Source: Streptomyces capitiformicae (lineage in GTDB: Bacteria; Actinomycetota; Actinomycetes; Streptomycetales; Streptomycetaceae). Taken from it: 64,000 bases of DNA. The notes beneath the pieces were generated by a model. That model saw only the letters and a list, made by a program, of their open reading frames with translations. It was not told the origin of the DNA and did no database searches. The translations under genes and the position numbers were made by a program. The stretch is taken from the NCBI RefSeq assembly GCF_002214185.1, contig NZ_CP022161.1, positions 3,905,767-3,969,766 on the forward strand, read 5' to 3'. Below, piece after piece: positions 17,201 to 25,112 of this stretch. How positions within the stretch are numbered: the stretch's first letter is position 1; every line of letters starts with the position of its first letter.

Positions 17201-17466
17201 GCCCCGTCTTCAGCTACACCCCCGAGGACGGCGCCCGCTTCGTCCAGGACCGCATCGCCCAGGAGAGCGCCGAGGTCTGGTCGGTCCTGCAGGCCGGAGG
17301 ACGGGTGTACGTCTGCGGCGACGGGCGCCGCATGGCCCCCGGCGTACGCGCGGCCCTCCAGGCCGTCTACCGCGAGCACACCGGAGCCGGCGCCGACGAG
17401 GCCGCCGACTGGCTGACCGCCATGACGGAGTCCGGCACGTACGTCGAGGACGTCTGGGCGGGCTGA
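14239..17466 (+). CDS. Self-sufficient cytochrome P450:NADPH-P450 reductase fusion (CYP102/BM3 type)
   Basis: A 1075-residue fusion. The P450 domain (about 1-455) has the I-helix AGHETTS at 274, the ExxR pair in ESLRLWP and the haem loop PFGNSERACIGR with ligand Cys 414; BM3 has FGNGQRACIG, so Ser replaces a Gly. The FMN domain starts at about 498 (TVLHGSNLGTCSGIA). The FAD/NADPH part has RHYSISSS at about 857, ISAGTGVAPFRG at about 932 and ends YVEDVWAG like BM3. All parts needed for electron flow from NADPH through FAD and FMN to haem are present. CYP102 enzymes hydroxylate fatty acids or similar chains in the cytosol. The start is uncertain (14239 or 14245); the ribosome binding site is weak. 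It was followed by a FAD oxidoreductase, now truncated. Confidence 0.96.
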   Translation: MFMPNTPSGTERIPERPSLPLIGHALDVPDGAEGLAYVMQEAKELGPLFKLRIFGTEINFVSGLDLVSELADESRFRKNVHPDLVILREIGGDGMFTAYGDEPNWRKAHDVLMQAFCGGAMRGYHATMLKVARELIAKWDQAAGELPVDVAAGMTRLTFDTIGLCGFGYDFESFRRDEPHPFITALARALDFAQAKGESIPGAELFQWKKAEQFRNDVTLMKDLVDDVIRRRRADGDQSTDDLLGRMLHTRDEVSGEPLDDVNIRYQAITFLIAGHETTSGLLSFALYYLTKHPAVLARAQAEVDALWGDTADPDPQYADIGKLTYVRQILSESLRLWPTEPSYAVEPLADTVIGGKYAVRQGESLMVLIPQLHRDPAWGDNVELFDPERFSAEREAARPVHLFKPFGNSERACIGRQFALHEATLVLALLVHRFRLIDHTDNQFKIKQSLTLKPDAFTLNLARRVGGERRLPAGVAVSAPAEQARPAARRATGTTLTVLHGSNLGTCSGIAADLAVDGDEHGFVTAVASLDDAVGQLTGTGGPLVIVAASYNGRPTDDAARFVSWLEELEPGSLDGVEYAVLGVGDRNWAATYQRIPTLIDERLAAAGAAPLLERGAADAAGDFAGTVDRWTGDLWNTLLEKYGIPVQAGAEPTGQSGEADADQGLYELQDATESVTGPLAARHGVQPMEVLDAYELVDLDHPLGRSKRFLRLRLPDGVTYRTGDHLAVLPRNPAALVQRVADRFGLDLDRTVRLKARRRSRGALPVDRPLTLRQLLTDFVELQDAATQEQVAVLAEHTVCPPEHRPLAELAEAKPDVFREQVTDAACSLLALLERYRACELPFEHFLELLPVLRPRHYSISSSAAAAPGEVDLMVSLLKAPHRGGEGTFHGIASHYLQTVSAGDTLQARVLPCREAFRLPQDPATPVILISAGTGVAPFRGAVLDRLHSKATGTLLCYFGCDHPDADFLHRDELQAAEDAGAVSLRPVFSYTPEDGARFVQDRIAQESAEVWSVLQAGGRVYVCGDGRRMAPGVRAALQAVYREHTGAGADEAADWLTAMTESGTYVEDVWAG

Positions 17467-17544
17467 CCCGCAGCCGGGCGCCGCTGCTCGTGGCCGGTCA
17501 TGGCCGCTGAACCAATACCTCACATCGCTACCGAAGGAAAGATC

Positions 17545-17640
17545 ATGACTGATACGCAGAAGAAGGACATTGCCACGGCGCAGCACGCCCGCAGGGCGGA
17601 TGTGGTGGTGGTCGGTGCGGGGCTGGCCGGTCTGACCTCC
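17545..17640 (+). pseudogene. 5' fragment of a FAD-dependent oxidoreductase (amine oxidase-like)
   Basis: An ATG at 17545 with GGAAA upstream opens a frame whose residues 19-31 read DVVVVGAGLAGLT, the Rossmann FAD-binding motif of flavin monooxygenases and amine oxidases. After about 32 codons the match stops at 17640 and the sequence becomes the 27-bp repeats of the gene on the opposite strand. The rest of the oxidoreductase is absent. It probably formed an operon with the P450 (78-base gap). Confidence 0.85.
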
Positions 17641-17745
17641 CGGGACCGGCACCTCCGCCGCGCCTCCCGGGACCGGCACCTCCGCCGCGCCTCCCGGGAC
17701 CGGCACCTCCGCCGCGCCTGCCGGGACCGGCACCTCCGCCGCGCC
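17641..17745. repeat. Four tandem 27-bp repeats at a rearrangement junction
   Basis: Units of 27 bases beginning CGGGACCGGCACCTCC at 17641, 17668, 17695 and 17722 (the last shorter). Read on the minus strand they encode four copies of GAAEVPVPG at the truncated C-terminus of the phosphoribosyltransferase. The repeat block ends exactly where the oxidoreductase fragment begins. Confidence 0.9.
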
Positions 17746-18525
17746 CTCGTACTCCGCGACCAGCGCCTGCCCCTTCTCCAGCACGCCCTCCGGCAGCCGT
17801 ACCGTCCCCTTCGCCGCGGCGACGAGATCCACCCGCGCCCCGATCTCCCGCGCGAACTCGGCCAGCCGCCCCTGGTCCGCCGCCGACCTCATGTCGACGA
17901 GCGCCACGACGACGTACCGGTCACGCGGATACCGCTCGTGCAGCGCGCGAATGGTGTTGAGGACCGTGTTCCCGGTGGAGAACTCGTCGTCGACGAGCAC
18001 CAACGGCCCCCGCCCCGCGAGCAGCGTCGGGTCCTCCGGCAGCAGCAGATGCGACGTCGCGTGGGAGTGGGACTCCTCGAAGCCACCGGCTTGTTCGACG
18101 CCCTCGACCGGCCGCCGGGTGGAGTGCAGACAGGGCGCCTCGCCCACACCGTCCGCGACCGAGTGCCCGAGCCCGGTGGCCGTCTCGGCGTACCCGAGGA
18201 CGACAGCGGTCCGCGCCCCGGCGGACCCGAGCAGCTCCCGCACCCGCCGCCCCAACTCGAACCCCTGCCCGTACACGACGGCCGGCGACTGCGGCACATG
18301 CTTGCCGAGCACGTTCGACACCAGCAGATGCGCCCGCTTGGGGTTGCGCCGCAGCGCGAGCCCGAGCAGCCCGCTCAACTCCTCGTCCCCGACCAGCTCG
18401 ATCCCGAGCCGCTCGGCGACCCAGGCCCCGGACCAGACCTGATCGGTCGGGCCGGTCACGCCGGTCGGATCGGCCGGATCGGTCGGATCGGTCGGATCGG
18501 TCGTGTCGTTCGCTGCGTTAATCAT
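17641..18525 (-). pseudogene. Tellurium-cluster phosphoribosyltransferase, C-terminally truncated
   Basis: The frame starts at ATG 18525 with a DPTDPTDPADP repeat tail. It shows LLVSNVLGKHVPQSP, VVYGQGFELGRRV, LGYAETATGLGHSVAD, LHSTRR and the PRPP-binding loop LVDDEFSTGNTVLNTI, then RDRYVVVALVDMRS. These are hallmarks of the PRTase of the tellurium-resistance-associated gene cluster. The usual C-terminal TRSP domain is missing: after four GAAEVPVPG repeats the sequence passes into unrelated DNA, and the frame runs on antisense to the P450 as far as 15931, giving a meaningless tail. The catalytic half could still be made. It follows the HpcH/HpaI aldolase-like gene by 57 bases. The ATP-grasp and HAD genes normally beyond it are absent. 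Confidence 0.85.
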
Positions 18526-18582
18526 CGATTCCTTGTCGGTACGGCGTGAATGCGGGCGTCAGTGGTACGTGAGCGGGGCGGA

Positions 18583-19758
18583 TCAGTCGGGCAGCCCGGC
18601 CGCCAGCAGGTCCACGAACCCGATGTCCTCCCGGGCCACACCGAAGACCTCGGCCCGCTGCATAACCCTTTCCGCCCAGGCCCGGTGCGGCTTGACCTCG
18701 TTCATCTTGTTGCGGGAGGCGGAGCGCATGACTCCACCGCCGTTGCGCTCGGGCCGCAGGATGTCCTGGGCGTCGCTGAACTCCTCGTGGCTGACCACGG
18801 ACAGCGCGTGCACCGGCAGCACGTGCGAGGGGTGGATGCAGGTCTTGCCGAGCAGCCCGTTGGCGTGGTCGAGGGAGATCTCCCGGAGCAGGCCGTCCAG
18901 GGCGTGCTCGATGAGCGACTCGCGCAGGTCCACGGCCCGGTTGGCGAGGAAGGGGCTGGTGCGCAGCTGCGGCTTGAACATCCGCTCCTGGACCCGGAAG
19001 TACTCCCACACCGGCCCGGTCACGGTGAACCCGGTCCCGTCCGCGCGGCCCAGCACATTCACCACGTCCGCGATCACGGAGGCGACGATCTGGACGTCGT
19101 ACGCGGTCATGTCCGGCGGCCGGCGCAGCGCGTAGGAGGAGCAGAAGTCGGTGACGCCGAGGCGCAGGGCGAGGACACGGTCGCGGTACTTGTCGACGGT
19201 GTGGGCGATGCCCTGGAGGGCGTCTACGCGCGTCTCCCGATACATCAGCTCGGGCGATTCCAGCACGGGCATCGCGAACAGCCGCCGCCCGCTCGCCGCC
19301 TCGGCCGCGGTGAGCGCCTCCAGGAAGGCGACCCCGCGCTCCTCGGTGAACTTCGGCAGTACGAATCCGGACAGCAGCTGCACGGCGGGGCCGAGACGCC
19401 GTGCGAGGTCGGGTATCTGCTCCGGGAAGCGGACCCGGATGAACAGCAGCGGAAGCTCCACATCCGACCGCCCGGCGAGGTCGGCGAGGTCGGCGAACTG
19501 CCGGATCAGGTTCTCCTCGGCGCCCACGACCTCCGCGTCGTCGATCGAGTCCTCCAGGCACAGCACCATGGAGACGACCCCGCGCCCGGCCTGCTTGACG
19601 ATGTCGTCGGCCAGTCGCTCCCGGGTCGCCGGGCTGTAGAGCGTGGCGCCGAGGGCGGCGGCGAGCGTCTTGGCCGGGGAGTCGGCGTCGAACTCACCCG
19701 GCTCCCGGTGGAAGAGGCGCTGACGCTCCTCAGGGGCGATGTGCCCGAAATGACGCAT
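18583..19758 (-). CDS. HpcH/HpaI aldolase/citrate lyase-family protein of the tellurium cluster
   Basis: A 391-residue protein from ATG 19758 with GGGGGAA upstream. Family pieces include VVSMVLCLEDSIDD, LLFIRVRFPEQI, FVLPKFTEERG, FAMPVLESPELMYRE, LALRLGVTDFCSSYALRR and GKTCIHPSHVLPV, the CitE-like barrel with its acidic metal ligands. It belongs to the longer subtype found beside TerD, PRTase, ATP-grasp and HAD genes, where a C-C lyase or ligase step in making an unknown nucleoside-like compound has been proposed. It is encoded upstream of, and presumably co-transcribed with, the PRTase. Confidence 0.9.
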   Translation of the reverse strand: MRHFGHIAPEERQRLFHREPGEFDADSPAKTLAAALGATLYSPATRERLADDIVKQAGRGVVSMVLCLEDSIDDAEVVGAEENLIRQFADLADLAGRSDVELPLLFIRVRFPEQIPDLARRLGPAVQLLSGFVLPKFTEERGVAFLEALTAAEAASGRRLFAMPVLESPELMYRETRVDALQGIAHTVDKYRDRVLALRLGVTDFCSSYALRRPPDMTAYDVQIVASVIADVVNVLGRADGTGFTVTGPVWEYFRVQERMFKPQLRTSPFLANRAVDLRESLIEHALDGLLREISLDHANGLLGKTCIHPSHVLPVHALSVVSHEEFSDAQDILRPERNGGGVMRSASRNKMNEVKPHRAWAERVMQRAEVFGVAREDIGFVDLLAAGLPD

Positions 19759-19971
19759 GGAATTCCCCCGTGGCTGCTGGGCGGCCGGTGTTGAAGGTGG
19801 CCGGTAATAGTACGTACGAATGTGTGTCATCAGTTCCCGCAGGGCGTGAAGTTCTGGTAACCCGGCCATGTCGGGCGCTCGACGGTTCCACCGACGCTCC
19901 ACCAGCGCTCCCACCGGCGGTTCCTCGCCCCCGCGTTGTCGTGATCAGGACCGAGAGGGCAGGATGACCGC

Positions 19972-20793
19972 ATGACGCACGCGATGCTGAAGGGGTCGAA
20001 CGTCCCGATCGAAGCCACGGCGGTCCGCGCCGTGCTGCGCTGGGCGCCCGGACAGGGTGCCCCGGAAGTCGACGCCTCGGCGCTGCTCCTCGGCCCCGAC
20101 GGACGCGTACGGTCCGACGAGGACTTCGTCTTCTACAACCAGCCGCGCCACCCCTCGGGCACGGTGTGGCGGCTCGGCAAGAAGCGCGTTGCCGACGGCC
20201 TCACGGACACCATCCAGACCGATCTCGCGGGTGTCGAGTCCGCCGTCGGCCAGATTCTCCTCGTGGCCTCCGCCGACGACGTCACCTTCGACCGCGTACG
20301 GTCCCTGCGCATCCTGCTCTACGACGCCACGGTCGCCGACGCCGAGCCGCTGGCCTACTTCGACATCAAGCCCGAGACCGGCGAGGAGACCGCCCTCATC
20401 TGCGGCGAGCTCTACCGCCGCGGCGGCGGCTGGAAGTTCCGCGCCCTCGGCGAGGGCTACACCAACGGCCTCCAGGGCCTCGCCGTGGACTACGGCATCT
20501 CGGTCGACGAATCGGAAGCGACGACCACCACCCCGACCCCGGAAATCTCGGCCCCACTCCCCCCGGAGCAGCCCGCCACCGGAGTCCCGACCCAGCCGGC
20601 GTACGGCTACCCCCCGGCGGCCCCCACCCAACAGCCGTCCCAGCTGGCCTACGGCTACCCGCACCCGGCCCCCGCCACAACCGGCGCCCCGGCCTACGGA
20701 TACCCCCAGCCCGCAGCAGCGGCAGCGGCAGCGGCAGCCCTGGACCCCAACTTCCGCCTGCCCCCGCAGGGCCCGCAGTTCATCGGCCGCTGA
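19972..20793 (+). CDS. TerD-domain stress protein with a Pro/Tyr-rich tail
   Basis: A 273-residue protein. Residues 1-180 are a TerD domain: [82 protein letters not shown] and [11 protein letters not shown]. The Ca-binding Asp pattern DxDASA is changed to EVDASA. Residues 185-273 are low complexity with YGYP units ([27 protein letters not shown]) and an Ala run. TerD proteins bind calcium and occur with tellurite and oxidative-stress phenotypes. It is divergent from the aldolase-like gene, sharing the 19759-19971 spacer. Confidence 0.93.
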   Translation: MTHAMLKGSNVPIEATAVRAVLRWAPGQGAPEVDASALLLGPDGRVRSDEDFVFYNQPRHPSGTVWRLGKKRVADGLTDTIQTDLAGVESAVGQILLVASADDVTFDRVRSLRILLYDATVADAEPLAYFDIKPETGEETALICGELYRRGGGWKFRALGEGYTNGLQGLAVDYGISVDESEATTTTPTPEISAPLPPEQPATGVPTQPAYGYPPAAPTQQPSQLAYGYPHPAPATTGAPAYGYPQPAAAAAAAAALDPNFRLPPQGPQFIGR

Positions 20794-20821
20794 GGGGCTC
20801 GTCGCCCCGAGCTGTCAGGCC

Positions 20822-20849
20822 TTGGGGGTGTTGCTCACAACACCCCCAA
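20822..20849. terminator. Bidirectional terminator between convergent genes
   Basis: A perfect 12-bp stem (TTGGGGGTGTTG / CAACACCCCCAA) with a 4-base loop lies between the stop of the rightward TerD gene (20793) and that of the leftward TerA-like gene (20855). Confidence 0.85.
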
Positions 20850-20854
20850 CGACG

Positions 20855-21592
20855 TCAGCGATCCGCCTTCGACTTGTACCCCCGCCCCCACTGCAGCCCC
20901 CACCCATACAACCGATCAAGCTCAGCCTGGAAGCCGTACACGAACTTCACTTCCCGGCGCACAACGATCTCGCCCTTGACGTTCTCGATCAGAACCACCG
21001 CACACGACCGCGCCTGCGAGTGCCGCTCGTCCAGCCCTATCTCGATCCGCGGCCCATTGCTGGGGTACAGCGTGACGACCGCGTGCGTACGGTCGAACGC
21101 CGGCGTCTGGTCGTAGATGTAGACGAAGACCAGCAGCCGCTTGAAGTCGTCCCGGTGGTCGAGGTTGATGTACATCGTCTCGCCGGATCCCGACCCGAAC
21201 CGGTCGTCGCCGCTGAGCCGCATGTACGGCGGGTCGTTGATGTCACCGAGGAAGCCTCCCAGCGGCTGGACGACCCCCTTGGTCCCGTCGGCCAGCTCGT
21301 ACAGACACCCGAGGTCGAGGTCGACGTTGACCATGCTCTGGCTGTGCGCCTGTACGGGTTCCGGCTTCAGCGCCTGGAACGGATGCCGCAGCACACTCTG
21401 CCGCTTGGGCCCGCCGATGTCGGACGTCCGCATCCGCCAGGACAGGTTGACCCGCAGATGCCCGGCGGCGGCGTTCTGCTTGCTGAGCGACACCTTCTGA
21501 TGTCGTTTGGTCAGCTCGATCGCGTTGGTCGCCGCACTGCCCGCGTCGAACTCGGAGGCCCGTCCGCGCCAGAGGTTGTCCAGGAAACTCAT
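20855..21592 (-). CDS. TerA-like tellurium resistance protein (TerD superfamily)
   Basis: A 245-residue protein from ATG 21592. It opens MSFLDNLWRGRASEFDAG, then HQKVSLSKQ and LRVNLSWRM. Its core shows VNVDLDLGCLYELADGTKG, MRLSGDDRFGSGSGETMYINLDH, LLVFVYIYDQTPAF and YPSNGPRIEIGLDE, a TerA/TerD-type beta-sandwich with acidic calcium-site residues (DLDLGC for DLDASA). Function in the cell is unknown beyond association with Ter-dependent metal or envelope stress. Leftward orientation with the TerC-like and TerD genes to its right. Confidence 0.85.
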   Translation of the reverse strand: MSFLDNLWRGRASEFDAGSAATNAIELTKRHQKVSLSKQNAAAGHLRVNLSWRMRTSDIGGPKRQSVLRHPFQALKPEPVQAHSQSMVNVDLDLGCLYELADGTKGVVQPLGGFLGDINDPPYMRLSGDDRFGSGSGETMYINLDHRDDFKRLLVFVYIYDQTPAFDRTHAVVTLYPSNGPRIEIGLDERHSQARSCAVVLIENVKGEIVVRREVKFVYGFQAELDRLYGWGLQWGRGYKSKADR

Positions 21593-21700
21593 GCCCGCCC
21601 CACAACTGCCGTGTCGTCGCGTCAACCACCGCGGGGCGGTCGACGAGGAGGAGTCCTCGTCGACCGCCCCGCTCAGAGCGTTCCCTCACCCGGAGGGCCG

Positions 21701-22846
21701 TCACACTCCGGAAGAGACCTCCGCCTTGTCGGCGGCGTCAGCTTTTCCCTCCGCGGCCGCCAGCGCCTTGTTGCGGCGGACGGAGGACCAGAAGGACCAG
21801 GCGATCAGGACGACACCGATGGAACCGGTGATGAACTCGTTGATCTCGTACTGGATGGTGACGAGCAGGATCGCGGCGAGCGCGCCGATCGCGTAGTGCG
21901 CGCCGTGCTCCAGGTAGACGTAGTCGTCGAGGGTGCCCTGGCGGACCAGGTACACGGTCAGCGACCGGACGTACATGGCGCCGACACCGAGGCCCAGCGC
22001 CATCAGGACGATGTCGTTGGTGATGGCGAAGGCGCCGATGACACCGTCGAAGGAGAAGGACGCGTCCAGGACCTCCAGGTAGAGGAACATGAAGAACGCG
22101 GCCTTGCCGGCGAGGGCGACGGCCGAGCGCGGCTTGCCGGCGCGCTCCGCCTCTTCCTCCTCCTCGTGCTCGCGCTCCTCCTCTTCCTCGAGCTTGTCCT
22201 CGAAGTAGCCGGAGAGACCGCCGACGACGAGATACGTGATGAGGCCCGCGAGCCCGGAGATCAGAACCGTCTGCGCCTTGTCGACGTGCGCCCCGCCATG
22301 CTGGTGGGCGTTGGCCGCGAAGGTCATCGAGGTGATCAGCAGGACGATCATCGCGATACAGGCCGACAGCATGTCGATCTTGCCGAGCTTGGCCAGCGGC
22401 CGCTCCAGCCAGGCCAGCCACTTGATGTCCCGGTCCTCGAAGATGAAGTCGAGGAAGATCATCAGCAGGAACATGCCACCGAAGGCGGCGATCGACGGGT
22501 GGGCGTCGGTCACGTACTGCTGGTACTGGTCCTTGTCGGTGAGCGCCAGGTCGACAGCCTCGATCGGGCCCAGCTTGGCGCTGATCGCGACGATCACGAC
22601 CGGGAAGATCAGACGCATGCCGAACACGGCGATCAGGATGCCGATGGTGAGGAAGATCTTCTGCCAGAAGGCATTCATCTTCTTCAGGATCCCGGCGTTG
22701 ACCACCGCGTTGTCGAACGACAGCGAGATCTCCAGGACGGACAGGATCGCGACGATGCCGAACGCCGCCCATCCACCATAGAGAACCGCTGCGACCAAGC
22801 CGAGCGCGGTGACCGCGAACGACCAGCCGAAGGTTTTCAGAACCAC
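21701..22846 (-). CDS. DUF475 integral membrane protein, TerC-like
   Basis: A 381-residue polytopic protein. Family landmarks are LSVLEISLSFDNAVVNAGILKKM and the repeat-related FLYLEVLDASFSFDGVIGAFAIT: two copies of the acidic E...SFDN/SFDG intramembrane motif that characterises TerC-like metal-linked membrane proteins. A long Glu-rich cytoplasmic loop (EDKLEEEEEREHEEEEEA) lies in the middle. TerC-like proteins have been tied to tellurite resistance and to metal loading of exported proteins. The gene lies among Ter genes on the same strand. Confidence 0.93.
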   Translation of the reverse strand: MVLKTFGWSFAVTALGLVAAVLYGGWAAFGIVAILSVLEISLSFDNAVVNAGILKKMNAFWQKIFLTIGILIAVFGMRLIFPVVIVAISAKLGPIEAVDLALTDKDQYQQYVTDAHPSIAAFGGMFLLMIFLDFIFEDRDIKWLAWLERPLAKLGKIDMLSACIAMIVLLITSMTFAANAHQHGGAHVDKAQTVLISGLAGLITYLVVGGLSGYFEDKLEEEEEREHEEEEEAERAGKPRSAVALAGKAAFFMFLYLEVLDASFSFDGVIGAFAITNDIVLMALGLGVGAMYVRSLTVYLVRQGTLDDYVYLEHGAHYAIGALAAILLVTIQYEINEFITGSIGVVLIAWSFWSSVRRNKALAAAEGKADAADKAEVSSGV

Positions 22847-22996
22847 TGGCTACCCAATCGTGTGTGTACGGCGTTCCCCCGCGCCGCGCGCGGCTTTACG
22901 AAACTTTGAATCCGAAGTCTAGTCGTCCCCCCTTCGAACCCCACCCGGCCCCGGTTTTAGCTCATATAGCGCGATGAACTGCCGTCGGAGCGGCTG

Positions 22997-23152
22997 GGGC
23001 GTGTTGCGAAGGTCCCGCCTGCCGCCCGACGCCTGGCACGCTCCCCCACTCTCGGCTTCTCCCCCACTCTCGGCTTCGCTCGAGCGGGGGGACCCCCATG
23101 ACGCCGCTCGGCCCGCCCTCCGGGCGGACGACGGGACTTTCGCAACACGCCC
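22997..23152. repeat. 156-bp element with 21-bp terminal inverted repeats (MITE-like or large terminator)
   Basis: The left arm 22997-23017 and right arm 23132-23152 both read GGGCGTGTTGCGAA at their outer ends and match at 20 of 21 positions. Inside is the sequence CCCCCACTCTCGGCT twice in tandem followed by CGAGCGGGGGGACCCCCAT, a short Streptomyces dispersed repeat also present near 51255. The right arm reaches the stop codon of the TerD gene ending at 23152, so it may also stop its transcription. I see no clear target-site duplication. Confidence 0.65.
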
Positions 23153-23727
23153 TAGGAGACGTTGACCCCGAAGTCCAGAGCGATGCCGCGCAGGCCCGAC
23201 GCGTACCCCTGGCCGACCGCTCGGAACTTCCACTCCGCGCCGTAGCGGTAGACCTCGCCGAAGATCATCGCGGTCTCGGTGGAGGCGTCCTCGGAGAGGT
23301 CGTAGCGGGCCAGTTCCTGGCCGTCGGCCTGGTTGACGACGCGGATGAAGGCGTTGCTGACCTGGCCGAAGGCCTGTCCGCGGTTCTCCGCGTCATGGAT
23401 GGAGACCGGGAAGACGATCTTGTCGCAGTGGGCCGGCACCTTGGTGAGATCGATGATCAGCGACTCGTCGTCGCCGTCGCCCTCGCCGGTGAGGTTGTCA
23501 CCGGTGTGCTCCACCGAGCCGTCCGGGCTCGTGAGCTGGTTGTAGAAGATGAACCACTCGTCCCCCAGCACCCGCCCGTTCTGGCACAGCAGCGCGCTGG
23601 CGTCCAGGTCGAAGGCGGCTCCGGTGGTGGTCCTGACGTCCCAGCCGAGCCCTACCATCACCTTCGTGAGGTTCGGCGCGGCCTTGGAGAGGGAGACATT
23701 GCCTCCCTTGGCGAGCGTGACGCCCAT
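23152..23727 (-). CDS. terD: TerD-family calcium-binding stress protein
   Basis: A 191-residue single-domain TerD. It starts [20 protein letters not shown] and shows [20 protein letters not shown] (calcium-site DxDxS), [45 protein letters not shown] and [10 protein letters not shown]. Length and start match the family exactly. It is a paralogue of the neighbour at 23860-24435, clearly a tandem duplicate. Cytosolic. TerD domains bind two Ca ions; cellular function is still poorly defined, and S. coelicolor TerD proteins have been linked to differentiation and calcium. Confidence 0.96.
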   Translation of the reverse strand: MGVTLAKGGNVSLSKAAPNLTKVMVGLGWDVRTTTGAAFDLDASALLCQNGRVLGDEWFIFYNQLTSPDGSVEHTGDNLTGEGDGDDESLIIDLTKVPAHCDKIVFPVSIHDAENRGQAFGQVSNAFIRVVNQADGQELARYDLSEDASTETAMIFGEVYRYGAEWKFRAVGQGYASGLRGIALDFGVNVS

Positions 23728-23859
23728 GGTGCTGGTCCTCCCCGATTTGGATCATGCGTTACGAGCGCATCCGGCGCCGCAGTCGAATGACGGCGGCGCC
23801 GGACAACAGTGTCCTCTGGGACTCCACAACGGTGAGTCCTGTGGGACTTCCCCCGAGAC

Positions 23860-24435
23860 TCAGACGTTCACACCGAAGTCCGCGGCGATACCGCGCAGAC
23901 CCGAGGCGTAGCCCTGGCCGATGGCGCGGAACTTCCACTCCGCACCGTGCCGGTACAGCTCACCGAAGACCATCGCGGTCTCGGTGGAGGCGTCCTCGGA
24001 GAGGTCGTAACGGGCGATCTCCGCCTCGCCCGCCTGGTTCACCACGCGGATGAACGCGTTGCGGACCTGGCCGAAGGACTGCTGGCGGTTCTCGGCGTCG
24101 TAGATCGAGACCGGGAAGACGATCTTCTCGATCTCGGCGGGCACGCCCGCGAGGTTGACCTTGATCTGCTCGTCGTCGCCCTCGCCCTCACCGGTGAGGT
24201 TGTCACCGGTGTGCTCGACCGAGCCGTCGGGGCTCTTGAGGTTGTTGAAGAAGACGAAGTTGGCGTCGCTGCTGACCTTGCCCGAGGAGTCCAGCAACAG
24301 GGCGCTGGCGTCCAGGTCGAAGTCGGTGCCGGTCGTGGTGCGGATGTCCCACCCCAGACCAACGATGACCGCGGTCAGGCCCGGGGCCTCCTTGGTCAGC
24401 GATACGTTGCCGCCCTTGCTGAGGCTGACTCCCAC
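23860..24435 (-). CDS. terD: TerD-family calcium-binding stress protein, paralogue of the adjacent gene
   Basis: A 191-residue TerD protein. [76 protein letters not shown] and [19 protein letters not shown] cover the whole domain. It resembles the copy at 23152-23727 over its full length, with 132 bases between them, and each copy has its own spacer. It is preceded by AAAGGGAGGA close to the ATG. Confidence 0.96.
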   Translation of the reverse strand: MGVSLSKGGNVSLTKEAPGLTAVIVGLGWDIRTTTGTDFDLDASALLLDSSGKVSSDANFVFFNNLKSPDGSVEHTGDNLTGEGEGDDEQIKVNLAGVPAEIEKIVFPVSIYDAENRQQSFGQVRNAFIRVVNQAGEAEIARYDLSEDASTETAMVFGELYRHGAEWKFRAIGQGYASGLRGIAADFGVNV

Positions 24436-24547
24436 GAGTCCTCCCTTTGTCGTCAGGGGCGGGGAGCCCCGTCGTGCGTTGGTATCGGATCAACGTGTCG
24501 ATCCTAGTGAGGGGTTCCCACCTGCCGCAGGCCCTAGGGCCGACAAA

Positions 24548-25006
24548 TCACAGGGTGTCGAGGGCGGCGACGTACTCGTTCAGGTCACGGGCGTCCGGCA
24601 GGGCGTTGACGACGGTCCAGCGAACGACGCCCTCCTTGTCGATGATGAACGTGCCGCGCACCGCGCAGCCCTTGTCCGCGTCGAAGACGCCGTACGCGCG
24701 GCTGACCTCACCGTGCGGCCAGAAGTCGGACAGCAGCGGGTACTCCAGCCCCTCCTGCTCCGCGAACACCCGCAGCGTGTGGATCGAGTCGTTCGACACC
24801 GCCAGCAGCTGTACGTCGTCGTTCACGAACTTCGGCAGGTTGTCCCGCAGTTCGCACAGCTCTCCGGTGCACACCCCGGTGAACGCGAACGGATAGAACA
24901 ACACCACCACGTTCTTCTCACCACGGAAGTCCGAGAGCTTCACCGTGGCGCCGTGGTTGTCCTTGAGCTCGAAGTCGGGTGCCTTGTCGCCGACCTGGAT
25001 CGCCAT
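24548..25006 (-). CDS. AhpE-type peroxiredoxin
   Basis: A 152-residue peroxiredoxin that reduces peroxides with a thiol. [17 protein letters not shown] (about residues 39-55) holds the peroxidatic Cys 46 in the TxxC context with Pro 39 nearby, plus Cys 51. [11 protein letters not shown] and [12 protein letters not shown] complete the fold. ATG 25006 is preferred over 25027 because CAGGAGAATC lies just upstream. In Streptomyces it stands between TerD and DUF3052 genes, a general oxidative-stress neighbourhood. Confidence 0.94.
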   Translation of the reverse strand: MAIQVGDKAPDFELKDNHGATVKLSDFRGEKNVVVLFYPFAFTGVCTGELCELRDNLPKFVNDDVQLLAVSNDSIHTLRVFAEQEGLEYPLLSDFWPHGEVSRAYGVFDADKGCAVRGTFIIDKEGVVRWTVVNALPDARDLNEYVAALDTL

Positions 25007-25066
25007 GATTCTCCTGCGTCCCTTCATGGGCTGTACGGGTGGCCCAGCCTACGCAGGAGAAACGGC

Positions 25067-25112
25067 GCGCCCCTGGGTGGGTAGCCCCGCAGGGGCACCC
25101 ACCCAGGGGCGC
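25067..25112. repeat. Nested inverted repeat (cruciform) of a Streptomyces dispersed family
   Basis: A perfect 16-bp inverted repeat (GCGCCCCTGGGTGGGT at 25067-25082 and its complement at 25097-25112) encloses a second hairpin GCCCC-GCA-GGGGC. The following bases (GCGGGGCGGTGTCGATATGG, then GCTCCGCCCCGTG and GCGCGACAAGCCACGACG) resemble an intergenic repeat that I recall as common in Streptomyces genomes. Position between the DUF3052 and peroxiredoxin genes suits a terminator for the former. Confidence 0.7.

Noticed and set aside
15931..17640. Long minus-strand frame continuing the PRTase antisense to the P450
   Set aside because: It is the complement of a well-conserved P450-reductase frame and has no domain of its own; it exists only because stop codons are rare at this GC.
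17641..17745. CRISPR-like array
   Set aside because: The 27-bp units are contiguous without spacers and encode GAAEVPVPG, so they are coding tandem repeats.
20057..22909. A 950-codon plus-strand frame across the TerD, TerA-like and TerC-like genes
   Set aside because: It runs antisense to two clear genes and is a shifted frame of a third; composition is Arg/Pro/Asp-rich and no domain is visible.
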